The notes: a model not told the origin generated them from the letters alone. A stretch of 64,000 bases of DNA from an uncultured Oscillospiraceae bacterium (GCA_910583935.1 CAJTZM010000003.1:62001-126000), one strand, 5' to 3'; shown: positions 16,394 through 26,312, counted from the stretch's first letter. A program made the numbers and translations.

Positions 16394-17836
16394 TTACGAG
16401 ATGACCCCTTCGATATGTGGTTTTGCGTCGGCCGGAACCGCGCAGACATATTTGCCTCCGGTAGTCCTTTGGTGCTCCTCGGCCGCCCTTTGCAGAAGCG
16501 ACGGGGTCTTGAGCACCGTCACCGCCGCATGGGCAATCGCCTTGGCAGCGGCCAGCATCCCCTTTTCGCCAACGCTGGTCCCACCCTGGGCCGCCAGCTG
16601 CCAGGAATGGCCAGAGGTTCCAATAGCGTAGCAGGCGGCGTTCAGCCAGGCGGTGGGCGCCACATAGCTGACATCCCCCACATCGGTAGAGCCAAACAAC
16701 GGCGTGGCGGGGAACCGCAGCGGGAATACCACATCCTGTAAAGGCTGGCCTAAAAACATCGGCACATATTCCTCCCCGAACTTAGCGCCGTAGGCCTTGA
16801 TCTTGGCTTCCACCTCCGCCGCCGGGTAATCCTGCTGGAAGGATCTGGCGATTTCCCGATCCTGCTGGTCAAACTGAGGCGCGCCGGTGGCCTCAAAGCT
16901 TTTTTGCAGCACCTCGCTGAGCACATGGTTGGGCAGATAATCACACATTCCGTCTACCGGCAGGATCTCCACCGTTGTGCCGGTCATCAGTGCCGCGCCC
17001 CGGGCGCAGTTGTCCACCCGCTCCCGCAGCTCCAGCGCCTGGCTGATTTTAGGCGAACGGATAAAATAGTAAAGCTCCGCGTGATCCTGTACCACGTTGG
17101 GCGCGGCGCCGCCGGCGTCCCGATAGGCATAGTGGACCCGCGCCTCCTGAATCATATGCTCCCGCAGATAATTGACCCCTACGTTCATCAATTCGCAGGC
17201 GTCCAGGGCGCTGCGGCCCAGATGGGGCTGGCCCGCCGCATGGGTCGCCCGCCCGTGGAACCGATACACGGCGCTGACCGCGGCCAGCGAATGCTCGCCC
17301 ATAATGGAGTTGTTGCTGCCTGGATGCCAGGTAAAAACGCCGTCTAATTCGTCAAAAACCCCGTCGCGGGACATATAGACCTTGGCGCTGCCGTTTTCCT
17401 CTGCCGGACAGCCGTAAAAGGCAATGGTGCCGTCAAGGCCGGTTTCTTTCAAATAATCCTTCACCGCTACTGCGGCCGCGGCCGCGCCTACACCCAGCAG
17501 ATTGTGTCCGCAGCCGTGGCCCGCTCCGCCGGCCTCCAGCTCTTCCCGCCGGTTGCAGCCCGCCTTTTGGCTTAACGAGGGCAGCGCGTCATACTCGCCT
17601 AAAATCCCGATAACCGGTTTTCCAGCACCGTATTCCGCCACAAAGGCCGTCGGGATCCCTGCCAGACCAGCGGTAATTCGAAAGCCCTCCTGCTCCAGCA
17701 TTCCGCTCAGCGCCCGAACCGATTTTTTCTCCTGGAAGGCGAGCTCCGCATAGCCCCAGATTTCCTGGCTGAGTTTACGGTATTTTTCCGCATTTTTCTG
17801 CACAAATCGGGTGATTTTTTCCGCCAAAGCTTCCAT
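16394..17836 (-). CDS. M20-family amidohydrolase (AbgB-like), copy 1
   Basis: 480-residue metalloamidohydrolase. The metal-ligand segments are 'GHGCGHNLLGVG', 'YGCPAEENGSAK' and 'FTWHPGSNNS', and the C-terminal ligand region is 'GSTDVGDVSYVAPTAWLNA'. The lid or dimer domain begins 'YRFHGRATHAAGQPHLGRSA'. The nearest family is AbgB/amidohydrolase, which cleaves aminoacyl-p-aminobenzoate or indole-acetyl-type amides; the substrate here is unknown. It lies 45 nt downstream of a paralogue, in the same orientation, and a block of about 290 nt is nearly identical between the two. Confidence 0.88.
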   Translation of the reverse strand: MEALAEKITRFVQKNAEKYRKLSQEIWGYAELAFQEKKSVRALSGMLEQEGFRITAGLAGIPTAFVAEYGAGKPVIGILGEYDALPSLSQKAGCNRREELEAGGAGHGCGHNLLGVGAAAAAVAVKDYLKETGLDGTIAFYGCPAEENGSAKVYMSRDGVFDELDGVFTWHPGSNNSIMGEHSLAAVSAVYRFHGRATHAAGQPHLGRSALDACELMNVGVNYLREHMIQEARVHYAYRDAGGAAPNVVQDHAELYYFIRSPKISQALELRERVDNCARGAALMTGTTVEILPVDGMCDYLPNHVLSEVLQKSFEATGAPQFDQQDREIARSFQQDYPAAEVEAKIKAYGAKFGEEYVPMFLGQPLQDVVFPLRFPATPLFGSTDVGDVSYVAPTAWLNAACYAIGTSGHSWQLAAQGGTSVGEKGMLAAAKAIAHAAVTVLKTPSLLQRAAEEHQRTTGGKYVCAVPADAKPHIEGVIS

Positions 17837-17881
17837 TTCTTTTCTCCTTTTCCCGCTAAAAATGAACCGTTGACCTTAAAG

Positions 17882-19345
17882 CTACTTTACACCGTCCAGC
17901 ATCGGCTTTGTGTCCTCTGGTACCGGACAGATGTATTTGCCGCCGGTAGCCTTCTGATATTCCTCTTTCGCCTTTTTCAGCGCCTCGGGATTCTGCATGG
18001 CGCTGAGACCTGCATAGGCCATGACCTTCGCCGCGGCCAGCATCCCCTCATGGCCGATGCCGCAGCCGCTTTGGGCGGTCAGCTGCCAGGAATGGCCGGG
18101 GGTGCCGATGGCGTAGGTCGCCATATTCAGCTGCGCCGTGGGACACGCATAGCTGACATCCCCCACATCGGTGGAGCCGGGGCTTGCCGCCGGATCGAAC
18201 CGCAGGGGAAGGACAAGATCCATCAGCGCTTTTCCTTCCAGCTTTTTCGCGATTGCCGGTCCATAGTCCTTTGCATACGACTCATTCTTGGCCCTTAATT
18301 CTGCCTCGGGGTACCCTTTCTGAAACTGGGCCGCCAGGGCTCTGTCCTCCTGGGTAAAGCGGGGAGCATCCATAGCCTCCAATCCCTGCTGCAAAAGAGC
18401 ACTTAAGGTCTGGTTGGGAATAAAGTCGCACAGCCCATCAGTTGTGGTGATCTCCACCGTAGTGCCGGTCATCAACGCCGCGCCCCGGGCACAGTTGTCC
18501 ACCCGCTCCCGCAGCTCCAGCGCCTGGCTTACCTTGGGCGCTCGAACAAAATAGTACAGCGCTGCATGATCCTGGACTACGTTGGGCGCCGCGCCGCCGG
18601 CGTCCCGGTAGGCATAGTGAATCCGAGCCTCCTGGATCATATGCTCCCGCAGGTAGTTGACCCCCACGTTCATCAGCTCGCAGGCGTCTAAGGCGCTGCG
18701 GCCCAGATGAGGCTGGCCCGCCGCGTGGGTCGCCCTCCCGTGGAACCGGTACAGCACCCCGATACAAGCGAGGCTGCTGCACCCATCCACCGCGTTTTTG
18801 CTGGAGGGATGCCAGGTGAACGCGCCGTCCAGCTGGTCAAACAGGCCGGCCTTAGCCATAAACATCTTGCCGCTGCCATCCTCTTCGGCGGGACAGCCGT
18901 AGTAGAGGACCGTACCGGGCAGGGAATGCTCCTGCATATATGCCTTCACCGCCAGCGCCGCACCCAGGGATCCGACGCCCAGAGCATTGTGGCCGCAGCC
19001 ATGCCCTGCCTGACCGTTTTGGTACAGGACCCGCTGGGTATTTCCGGCCTCCTGACTTAAATCAAACAGCGCGTCGTATTCGCCCAAAAACCCGATTTTC
19101 GGCTCACCGCTGCCGAAGGAGGCCACAAAGGCTGTGGGGATTCCCGCAATCTGTCTTTCCACCGAGAAGCCTTCTTCCTCCAAGCAGCGGGCCAGCGCCT
19201 CGGCGGACTGAAATTCCTGGAATCCCACCTCCGCATAGCGCCAGATTTCCTCGCTGAGCGATACAAGCTTTTCCCGTTTTTGTTCGATATATCCATCTAA
19301 AATTCCTGCTAACTGTTCCAAAAAGCCCTCTCTCCCTTCATCCAT
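17882..19345 (-). CDS. M20-family amidohydrolase (AbgB-like), copy 2
   Basis: 487 residues with the same motifs: 'GHGCGHNALGVG', 'YGCPAEEDGSGK', 'FTWHPSSKNA', 'GSTDVGDVSYACPTAQLNM'. Its N-terminal and C-terminal parts are clearly diverged from copy 1 (by eye only about half identical) while the central lid domain is about 94% identical. It is first in the minus-strand pair. The pair probably arose by tandem duplication. Confidence 0.88.
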   Translation of the reverse strand: MDEGREGFLEQLAGILDGYIEQKREKLVSLSEEIWRYAEVGFQEFQSAEALARCLEEEGFSVERQIAGIPTAFVASFGSGEPKIGFLGEYDALFDLSQEAGNTQRVLYQNGQAGHGCGHNALGVGSLGAALAVKAYMQEHSLPGTVLYYGCPAEEDGSGKMFMAKAGLFDQLDGAFTWHPSSKNAVDGCSSLACIGVLYRFHGRATHAAGQPHLGRSALDACELMNVGVNYLREHMIQEARIHYAYRDAGGAAPNVVQDHAALYYFVRAPKVSQALELRERVDNCARGAALMTGTTVEITTTDGLCDFIPNQTLSALLQQGLEAMDAPRFTQEDRALAAQFQKGYPEAELRAKNESYAKDYGPAIAKKLEGKALMDLVLPLRFDPAASPGSTDVGDVSYACPTAQLNMATYAIGTPGHSWQLTAQSGCGIGHEGMLAAAKVMAYAGLSAMQNPEALKKAKEEYQKATGGKYICPVPEDTKPMLDGVK

Positions 19346-19401
19346 TTTCTTTCATTTTACTGTTTCAGGGCAAAAAAGTAAAGCTTTTCCCGTAGCGGAT
19401 C

Positions 19402-19430
19402 TTGTAAAAACAAGGGATTTTCTATATAAT
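19402..19430 (+). promoter_or_regulatory. Promoter of DUF1846-mscL
   Basis: TTGTAA (19402-19407), 17-nt spacer, TATAAT (19425-19430), about 100 nt before the start codon. Confidence 0.7.
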
Positions 19431-19532
19431 AAACTTGGTATTGCATACGGTTTGTTTTGGGAAAAGCGCTGGCCGGGAGATGGATTCTTGGCCGTTTTTC
19501 GTGTGTGACTTTTTATGAAGGGGGATGTCTTT

Positions 19533-21017
19533 ATGAGCGCAATTGGATTTGACAATCAAAGGTATGTGCATTTACAGTCGGAGCAGATTAAAAAACGCAT
19601 TGCCCAATTCGGCGGCAAGCTGTACCTGGAATTTGGCGGCAAGCTGTTCGATGATTTTCACGCTTCCCGGGTTTTGCCGGGCTTTGAGCCGGACAGCAAG
19701 GTAAAGCTGCTTTTGCAGCTGAAAGAACAGGCGGAAATTGTCATCGTCATCAACGCGGCGGATATCGAAAAAAACAAGATCCGCGGGGATTTGGGCATTA
19801 CCTATGACCTGGATGTACTTCGGCTGATCGACGCATTCCGGGATATCGGTCTGTATGTAGGCAGCGTGGTGCTGACCCGCTACGGCAAGCAGGCGGCGGC
19901 CGACGCCTTTATCAAACGACTGGAGCGGCTGGGCGTTAAGGTTTTCCGCCATTACTCCATTGAAGGATACCCTTCTAACATCCCGCTGATTGTCAGCGAG
20001 CAGGGGTACGGCCGCAACGAGTTTATTAAGACCTCCCGCCCGCTGGTAGTGGTGACGGCGCCAGGACCCGGGTCGGGTAAAATGGCTACCTGTCTTTCCC
20101 AGCTGTACCACGAATACAAGCGGGGGATCAAGGCTGGATACGCGAAATTCGAAACCTTCCCCATCTGGAACATCCCCCTGCAGCACCCGGTGAACCTGGC
20201 TTACGAGGCGGCCACCGCCGACCTGAACGACGTGAACATGATCGACCCGTTTCACCTGGAGGCCTATGGTGAGACCACCGTCAACTACAATCGAGATGTG
20301 GAAATTTTCCCGGTGCTGCGTGCCATGTTTGAAAAAATCATGGGGGAATGTCCCTACAAATCCCCCACCGACATGGGGGTTAATATGGCGGGTAAGGCCA
20401 TCGTGGACGACGAGGTCTGCCGGGAGGCATCCCGCCAGGAGATTCTGCGCCGCTACTACCAGAGTCTTTGTGAGCGGCGGCAGGGTCTTTCGGGGGAGGA
20501 TGTGGTCTACAAGCTGGAGCTTTTGATGAACCAGGCCGGGGTTACAACCGCCGACCGGCCGGTGGTATCGGCGGCCATCCAGCGGGCGGAAGCCACCGGC
20601 ATGCCGGCCGCCGCGCTTCTGCTGCCGGACGGGCAGATTGTAACCGGGAAAACCTCTAAGCTGCTGGGGTGTTCCGCCGCCCTTCTGCTCAACGCCCTCA
20701 AGGTTTTAGGCGGGATCCAGCACGACATCCACCTGATTTCCCCTATTGTCATCGGGCCCATCCAAAAGCTCAAGACCCAGGATCTGGGGGGCCACAATCC
20801 GCGGCTGCACACCGATGAAATCCTCATTGCCCTTTCCATCAGCGCGGCGACTAACCCCACCGCCGAGCTGGCTATGAACCAGCTGCCCCGGCTGCGGGGC
20901 TGCGAGGCCCATTCCTCGGTGATTCTTTCGCAGGTGGACGACAATACCTTCCGAAAGCTGGGGGTGCATCTGACCTGTGAGCCTGCCTATCAGACCAAAA
21001 AACTTTACCATAAATAG
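19533..21017 (+). CDS. DUF1846 family protein
   Basis: 494 residues. It matches the conserved family in Firmicutes: 'GFDNQRYVHLQSEQIKKRI', 'VVVTAPGPGSGKMATCLSQL', 'KAGYAKFETFPIWNIPLQHP', 'NMIDPFHLEAYG' and 'PTDMGVNMAGKAIVDDEV'. The GPGSGK segment suggests a P-loop-like nucleotide-binding fold. No role is firmly established. ATG at 19533 with AAGGGGGA 8 nt upstream is the likely start, rather than ATG at 19515, which overlaps that ribosome site. mscL follows 17 nt later. Confidence 0.88.
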   Translation: MSAIGFDNQRYVHLQSEQIKKRIAQFGGKLYLEFGGKLFDDFHASRVLPGFEPDSKVKLLLQLKEQAEIVIVINAADIEKNKIRGDLGITYDLDVLRLIDAFRDIGLYVGSVVLTRYGKQAAADAFIKRLERLGVKVFRHYSIEGYPSNIPLIVSEQGYGRNEFIKTSRPLVVVTAPGPGSGKMATCLSQLYHEYKRGIKAGYAKFETFPIWNIPLQHPVNLAYEAATADLNDVNMIDPFHLEAYGETTVNYNRDVEIFPVLRAMFEKIMGECPYKSPTDMGVNMAGKAIVDDEVCREASRQEILRRYYQSLCERRQGLSGEDVVYKLELLMNQAGVTTADRPVVSAAIQRAEATGMPAAALLLPDGQIVTGKTSKLLGCSAALLLNALKVLGGIQHDIHLISPIVIGPIQKLKTQDLGGHNPRLHTDEILIALSISAATNPTAELAMNQLPRLRGCEAHSSVILSQVDDNTFRKLGVHLTCEPAYQTKKLYHK

Positions 21018-21034
21018 AAAAGGAGCAACGAAAT

Positions 21035-21454
21035 ATGAAGGGAAAAGCCTTTTGGACTGAGTTCCGTCAATTTATCGCTCGGGGCAATGTGATGAATCTG
21101 GCTGTCGGCGTGATTATCGGCGCGGCGTTTCAAAACATCACCAATTCGCTGGTTGGCGACATCATCTCTCCGGTGATTGGATTGTTTGCCAGCGCCGACA
21201 TGAGTGACTGGTCGATTACGGTGGGCGGCGCCCAGATCCGCTACGGCGCCTTTTTCACCGCGGTGATCAACTTTTTGATCATGGCCCTGGTGATTTTTTT
21301 GCTGGTCAAGCTTTTAAATAAGCTGTTGGCTTTTGGCAAAAAGCCGGAGGAGCCGGCGGCCAAGCCTCCTGTCAAAAAATGTCCGTTCTGCTGCAGCGAA
21401 ATCGCGCTGGAGGCAACCCGCTGCCCCCATTGCACCTCTCAATTAGAAGGGTAA
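21035..21454 (+). CDS. mscL: Large-conductance mechanosensitive channel with zinc-ribbon tail
   Basis: 139 residues. The MscL core has 'RGNVMNLAVGVIIGAAFQNI' (TM1), the periplasmic loop and TM2 ('FFTAVINFLIMALVIFLLVK'). It opens under membrane tension and protects against osmotic downshock. The C-terminus carries a zinc-ribbon-like pair of knuckles, CPFCCSEI (Cys116, Cys119/120) and CPHC (Cys130, Cys133), in place of the usual charged helix. Such tails are seen in some clostridial MscL proteins; their function is unknown. Confidence 0.93.
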   Translation: MKGKAFWTEFRQFIARGNVMNLAVGVIIGAAFQNITNSLVGDIISPVIGLFASADMSDWSITVGGAQIRYGAFFTAVINFLIMALVIFLLVKLLNKLLAFGKKPEEPAAKPPVKKCPFCCSEIALEATRCPHCTSQLEG

Positions 21455-21475
21455 AACAGTGCTGCTGCTATTATG

Positions 21476-21513
21476 AAAAGGACCGCCGGAGTTTTGATTC
21501 CGACGGTCCTTTT
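21476..21513. terminator. Terminator after mscL
   Basis: AAAAGGACCG.CGGA / TCCG.CGGTCCTTTT stem with a short loop, between convergent genes. Confidence 0.8.
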
Positions 21514-21524
21514 ACGCAGGTCAA

Positions 21525-22304
21525 TTACGGTTTTCTGGCCAGCTCCAAATCTATGGTATCGTACAGGGTGATGGTCCCGCCGTGCCGGTGAATAGCCTGG
21601 GCGATCCCTTCAAAAAGGCCCTTACGCTTCTGCTCCTCCAAGGTGATATGATCCGAATAGGTCCCCAGCAGAGAAAGATACTCCCGGGCGGAAAAGGTCC
21701 TTGTCCGGTGGTACAGCGCATAGAAAACCTCCGAAAAGCCATATTGGAGCGGAATCTGCGACAGCGTCTTGGCGTCCTCTTCCCCAAATTCTGCCGGATG
21801 GGAGGAATGCATATAGATTTCGTAAAGCCTGTCCATTTCATCGGCAAGGGCCTGATTTTCTTTGTTCGGGGTAGGATGGTTGGCAAAGCGCGCAAATACG
21901 CCGCCGCTTTTGAGCAGCGAAAAGGCCTTGGCATAGCCGATCTCCTCGGGGATCCAGTGAAAGGCCGTGGCCGAATAGACCAGGTCATAGGCTCCTTCTT
22001 CCAAAGAAGCCTCCTCAAATTTTCCATTGAGGACCGAAAAATTGGGGAAATCCTTAAATTTTTCCCGGCAAAGCTGGGAGAAATTTTTCCCGTATTCAAC
22101 GGCAGTTACCTGGCAGCCAGTCCGCAAAATGGGCAAAGTGGCCTGCCCCGCGCCGGGGCCTACCTCCACCGCTTTACTGACGGGACCAAGAGGGATCCAG
22201 GAAAAAAGCTTTTGATACAGCTCATCCACATATCCCGGCCGAAGCTTTTCATATAGATCGCTTGCCGTGTCGAAGCTCCCTTTCAAGTCAATGGTATCCT
22301 GCAT
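21525..22304 (-). CDS. Class I SAM-dependent methyltransferase
   Basis: 259 residues. The SAM-binding segment is 'AVEVGPGAGQATLPILRTG' with acidic residue in 'VTAVEYGKN', then 'YDLVYSATAFHWIPEEIGY'. Such proteins methylate small molecules; the substrate is unknown. Start at 22304 (ATG) follows GGAGG; a longer frame to 22436 lacks a ribosome site. It is monocistronic and convergent with mscL. Confidence 0.82.
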   Translation of the reverse strand: MQDTIDLKGSFDTASDLYEKLRPGYVDELYQKLFSWIPLGPVSKAVEVGPGAGQATLPILRTGCQVTAVEYGKNFSQLCREKFKDFPNFSVLNGKFEEASLEEGAYDLVYSATAFHWIPEEIGYAKAFSLLKSGGVFARFANHPTPNKENQALADEMDRLYEIYMHSSHPAEFGEEDAKTLSQIPLQYGFSEVFYALYHRTRTFSAREYLSLLGTYSDHITLEEQKRKGLFEGIAQAIHRHGGTITLYDTIDLELARKP

Positions 22305-22488
22305 AAAATGTCCTCCTTTTTGTGCAGCCGGCTTTCTTGCAAAATTTTGGTGAGGGGAATTATAGCACAAAAAACCAAATACGTCAAAGCTGCCGTTTTT
22401 TGTTTTCCCACGAAAGGAGGGCAAACCGCTGCGCAAAAAAGCCCTGCCGATTGGCAGGGCTTTTTACAATTTGTTTCGCTGAAAGAGA

Positions 22489-23154
22489 TTACTGGGCCGC
22501 CCGTTCCGAATAGTGGTGAGCCTGCTCCAGCATCATATCCTTCACTTTCATCAAGCGGATCTGAGTGCTTCGCTCATTTTCGTCCAGCTTCATGGTGATA
22601 TACTTGATATTGGTTTGCAGATCGGGGATCATCACATGCTCCAGCGCGTTGACGCGCCGGCGGGTTTTCTCGATCTCCGCCGCCATCAGCTGACAGGATT
22701 TTTCGGTTTCCGCCAGCTTCAGCATATCGGGCAGCACCTCAGACAGGGACAGTACCGCGCCGTCCAGGTCGGCGGAGGTAAACGCGAAGCCGTAAGAGTA
22801 GATGTCATTGAGATCCGCCGTCCGGGTTTTATACTCGAACACCGGGATCTCCACACTCATGACGTTGCGCTCGGACGCTTCGAGAAAAACCTCCTGCTTC
22901 GGGGCCATCAGCGCCACGTCCAGCACCTGTGCGTCGGTGGCGGCGCGGGCCAGCAGGAAATTCTTGTTGGCGGCATGAATGCCCTCCTCCACCTTTTCCC
23001 GCAGCGCCTTGTTCTGACGGACCAGCTCTAAAAACTGACGCATCAGCTCATCCCGCTTGTCTTTTAAAAGCTTATGACCGCGCATGGCGGTGGCCAGCTT
23101 TTTTTTCAGGCGGGTCAGCTCCATACGGGTTGGATTTACCTGTGTGTTTGCCAA
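22489..23154 (-). CDS. ntpD: V-type Na+/H+ ATPase subunit D
   Basis: 221 residues, mostly coiled coil. 'VNPTRMELTRLKKKLATAMR' at the N-terminus and 'EKTRRRVNALEHVMIPDLQ' near the C-terminus are subunit D signatures. D forms the central rotor axle with subunit F (NtpG). It is the last gene in the operon, 15 nt after subunit B. The gene order matches E. hirae ntp. Confidence 0.95.
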   Translation of the reverse strand: MANTQVNPTRMELTRLKKKLATAMRGHKLLKDKRDELMRQFLELVRQNKALREKVEEGIHAANKNFLLARAATDAQVLDVALMAPKQEVFLEASERNVMSVEIPVFEYKTRTADLNDIYSYGFAFTSADLDGAVLSLSEVLPDMLKLAETEKSCQLMAAEIEKTRRRVNALEHVMIPDLQTNIKYITMKLDENERSTQIRLMKVKDMMLEQAHHYSERAAQ

Positions 23155-23169
23155 GAGAATCCCCCTCTC

Positions 23170-24540
23170 CTACTTACCGTAATATTCGTCGAGGAATTCA
23201 TCCTTGATACGTTTTAGCTCCGAACGGGGCAGGATGGACAAAAGCTTCCAGCCGATTTCCAACGTCTGCTCAATATCCCGGTTGGCGTCGTACCCCTGGG
23301 AAACGTATTCGGCCTCAAACGCGTCGGCAAACTGGGCGTACAGCTTGTCGATGTCGGTCAGCGCTGCTTCGCCTAAAACCACCATCAGCTCCTTCGCATC
23401 CTTTCCGCGGGCATAGGCCGCGAACAGCTGGTTCATGGTATTGGCATGGTCGGCGCGGGTTTTCCCTTCGCCGATGCCCTTATCCTTCAAACGGCTTAAG
23501 CTGGGCAGCACATCAATGGGCGGCATGACACCCTTGCGGTACAGCTCACGGCTTAAGATGATCTGCCCTTCGGTGATGTAGCCCGTCAGGTCGGGAATGG
23601 GGTGGGTCTTGTCGTCCTCAGGCATGGTGAGAATCGGGATCATGGTGATGGAACCGTTCTTCCCCTTCTGCCGGCCGGCCCGCTCGTAGAGGGTGGCCAG
23701 GTCGGTATACATGTAACCGGGGTAGCCGCGGCGGCCGGGAACCTCTTTACGGGCGGCGGAAACCTCACGCAGAGAGTCGGCGTAGTTGGTAATGTCGGTC
23801 AGGATGACCAGCACATGCATATTTTTCTCAAACGCCAGATATTCCGCAGCGGTCAACGCCATACGGGGGGTGGCGATACGCTCGACCGCCGGGTCATTTG
23901 CCAGGTTGACAAACAAAACGGTACGGTCAATGGCACCGGTCTCCTTAAAGCTTTCAATAAAGAAGTTGGCTTCCTCAAAGGTGATACCCATGGCGGCAAA
24001 GACAACCGCAAAGGGCTCGGTGGTTCCACGGACCTTTGCCTGCCGGGCAATCTGCGCCGCTAGGTTAGCGTGGGGCAGACCGGAGGCGGAAAAGATCGGC
24101 AGCTTCTGGCCGCGGACCAGGGTATTCAAGCCATCAATGGCCGAAACACCGGTCTGGATAAACTCCTGGGGATAGTTTCTGGCAGCGGGGTTAATGGGCA
24201 GACCGTTGATATCCATCCGTTTATCCGGCAGAATCTCAGGGCCCCCATCAATGGGACGGCCCAAACCGTCGAATACGCGGCTGAGCATATCCTCCGAAAC
24301 GCCCAGCTCCATAGGCCGGCCCAAAAACCGTACCTTACTGTTGGACAGGTTGATACCGGTGGAATTCTCAAACAGCTGGACCAGGGCGTTGCCGCCGTCG
24401 ATTTCCAGCACCTTGCAGCGGCGTTTTTCACCGGAGGCAAGCTCAATTTCCCCCAGCTCGTTGTAGGTGACATTCTCTACGCCGCGCACCAGCATCAGAG
24501 GACCTGCCACCTCTTGAATGGTTCTGTATTCCTTTGGCAT
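23170..24540 (-). CDS. ntpB: V-type ATPase subunit B
   Basis: 456 residues. It is a non-catalytic ATPase-fold subunit with no intact P-loop, and contains 'EVPGRRGYPGYMYTDLATLY' and 'ITMPEDDKTHPIPDLTGYI'-like conserved segments. Three B subunits alternate with three A subunits in the V1 head. Its start codon overlaps the stop of ntpA by one base. Confidence 0.96.
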   Translation of the reverse strand: MPKEYRTIQEVAGPLMLVRGVENVTYNELGEIELASGEKRRCKVLEIDGGNALVQLFENSTGINLSNSKVRFLGRPMELGVSEDMLSRVFDGLGRPIDGGPEILPDKRMDINGLPINPAARNYPQEFIQTGVSAIDGLNTLVRGQKLPIFSASGLPHANLAAQIARQAKVRGTTEPFAVVFAAMGITFEEANFFIESFKETGAIDRTVLFVNLANDPAVERIATPRMALTAAEYLAFEKNMHVLVILTDITNYADSLREVSAARKEVPGRRGYPGYMYTDLATLYERAGRQKGKNGSITMIPILTMPEDDKTHPIPDLTGYITEGQIILSRELYRKGVMPPIDVLPSLSRLKDKGIGEGKTRADHANTMNQLFAAYARGKDAKELMVVLGEAALTDIDKLYAQFADAFEAEYVSQGYDANRDIEQTLEIGWKLLSILPRSELKRIKDEFLDEYYGK

Positions 24541-26312
24541 TAGAAGTCCTCCTTCGTCTGGGATAGTTCCTCAATTTCTTTATTCATTTCCCGAATAATC
24601 GCATCAAACTCCCCGGCGATTCGATCCTCCGGCATGTATTTGAAACGACCGATCCGCTCGCGGACCGCCAGTTTTACCAGCGCGTCGACCCCAACGCCGG
24701 ATTGCAGCGCGCCTACGGTGGATTCGTAGAAAGCCAGAACCAGCTTCATCATCAGGTACTGCTTTTCCAAAGAAGTATAGGTGTCCACCTCGTGGAAAGC
24801 GTCCTGATGCAAAAAGTCCTCACGGATGGAACGGGCGGCCTCCAGCTTCAATCGGTCGGCCGGGGACAAAGCGTCCATACCAACCAGCTGAACGATCTCG
24901 TCAAGCTCCGCCTCCTCCTGCAACATACGCATCAGCTGCTGCTTTAACTGGGTCCAATCCTCGTGGACGCTCGTGTTAAACCAATTGGCGGTATTGTCGG
25001 CGTACAGCGAATAGCTGGTCAGCCAGTTGATCGCCGGGAAATGACGGGCATATGCCAGGGCGGAGTCCAGACTCCAGAACACCTTGACGATACGCAAGGT
25101 CGCCTGGGAAACCGGCTCGGAAATATCACCGCCGGGAGGAGATACGGCACCGATGACGCTCAGCGCGCCCTCGCGTCCCTCTTTGCCCAGGGTGACCACC
25201 CGGCCGGCCCGCTCGTAAAATTGGGCCAGACGGCTACCCAGGTAAGCGGGATAGCCCTCTTCGCCAGGCATTTCTTCCAAACGGCCGGACATTTCACGCA
25301 GCGCCTCCGCCCAACGGGAGGTGGAGTCGGCCATCAGCGCCACCGAATAACCCATATCGCGGAAATATTCGGCGATGGTAATACCAGTATAGATCGAAGC
25401 CTCCCGGGCCGCAACCGGCATGTCAGAGGTATTGGCGATCAATACGGTACGCTCCATCAGGGAGAAGCCGGTTTTGGGATCCTTTAACTCCGGGAACTCG
25501 TTCAAAACGTCGGTCATCTCGTTGCCGCGCTCGCCGCAGCCGATGTAGACGATGATATCCGCCTCGGCCCATTTGGCCAGCTGATGCTGCACAACGGTTT
25601 TGCCCGAGCCAAAGGGACCCGGCACCGCCGCAACGCCGCCCTTGGCGATGGGGAACAGGGTGTCGATGACCCGCTGGCCGGTGACCAGGGGCATATCCGG
25701 GGGGAGCTTCTCTTTATACGGGCGGCCTTTTCGCACCGGCCAGCTCTGCATCAGAGTCAGGGCCGTTTCGCCGCCGTTTTCATTTTCAATTACCGCCACG
25801 GTTTGGGTAATGGTGAAATCCCCTTCCTGGATGGACTTTACCGTGCCGGACACGCCGTTGGGCGCCATAATTTTGTGAGATACGATCTTGGTTTCCTGCA
25901 CCGAGCCGATAATGTCGCCGCCGGTGACCGGATCGCCCGCTTTTACTGCGGGGACAAAATGCCAAACCTTCTCACGGCTTAGAGAGGGGACCTCGATTCC
26001 GCGCTGCAAATTGTTTCCCGAAACCTCCATAATCGTTTCCAGCGGGCGCTGGATGCCATCGAAGATACTGCCGATCAGGCCCGGACCCAATTCCACGCTC
26101 AAGGGCGCACCGGTGGACTCTACTGGCGCACCGGGGCCTAAGCCGGAGGTTTCTTCGTAAACCTGCACCGAAGCTTCGTCGCCGTGGATCTCGATGATTT
26201 CGCCAATCAGGCGCTGGTCGCTGACGCGGCACACGTCAAACATATTGGCGTCGCGCATTCCTTGGGCGATGACCAGAGGTCCGGCAACTTTTTTAATGGT
26301 ACCTTTGCTCAT
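24540..26312 (-). CDS. ntpA: V-type ATPase catalytic subunit A
   Basis: 590 residues, family length. Walker A is GPFGSGKTVVQHQLA (about residues 230-245), followed by 'YIGCGERGNEMTDVLNEFPEL' cut here to short form GERGNEMTDVL. The bulge-domain insertion and 'MADSTSRWAEALREMSGRL' are also present. It hydrolyses or makes ATP in the V1 head. It lies 21 nt downstream of the ntpG (subunit F) stop. Confidence 0.97.
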   Translation of the reverse strand: MSKGTIKKVAGPLVIAQGMRDANMFDVCRVSDQRLIGEIIEIHGDEASVQVYEETSGLGPGAPVESTGAPLSVELGPGLIGSIFDGIQRPLETIMEVSGNNLQRGIEVPSLSREKVWHFVPAVKAGDPVTGGDIIGSVQETKIVSHKIMAPNGVSGTVKSIQEGDFTITQTVAVIENENGGETALTLMQSWPVRKGRPYKEKLPPDMPLVTGQRVIDTLFPIAKGGVAAVPGPFGSGKTVVQHQLAKWAEADIIVYIGCGERGNEMTDVLNEFPELKDPKTGFSLMERTVLIANTSDMPVAAREASIYTGITIAEYFRDMGYSVALMADSTSRWAEALREMSGRLEEMPGEEGYPAYLGSRLAQFYERAGRVVTLGKEGREGALSVIGAVSPPGGDISEPVSQATLRIVKVFWSLDSALAYARHFPAINWLTSYSLYADNTANWFNTSVHEDWTQLKQQLMRMLQEEAELDEIVQLVGMDALSPADRLKLEAARSIREDFLHQDAFHEVDTYTSLEKQYLMMKLVLAFYESTVGALQSGVGVDALVKLAVRERIGRFKYMPEDRIAGEFDAIIREMNKEIEELSQTKEDF

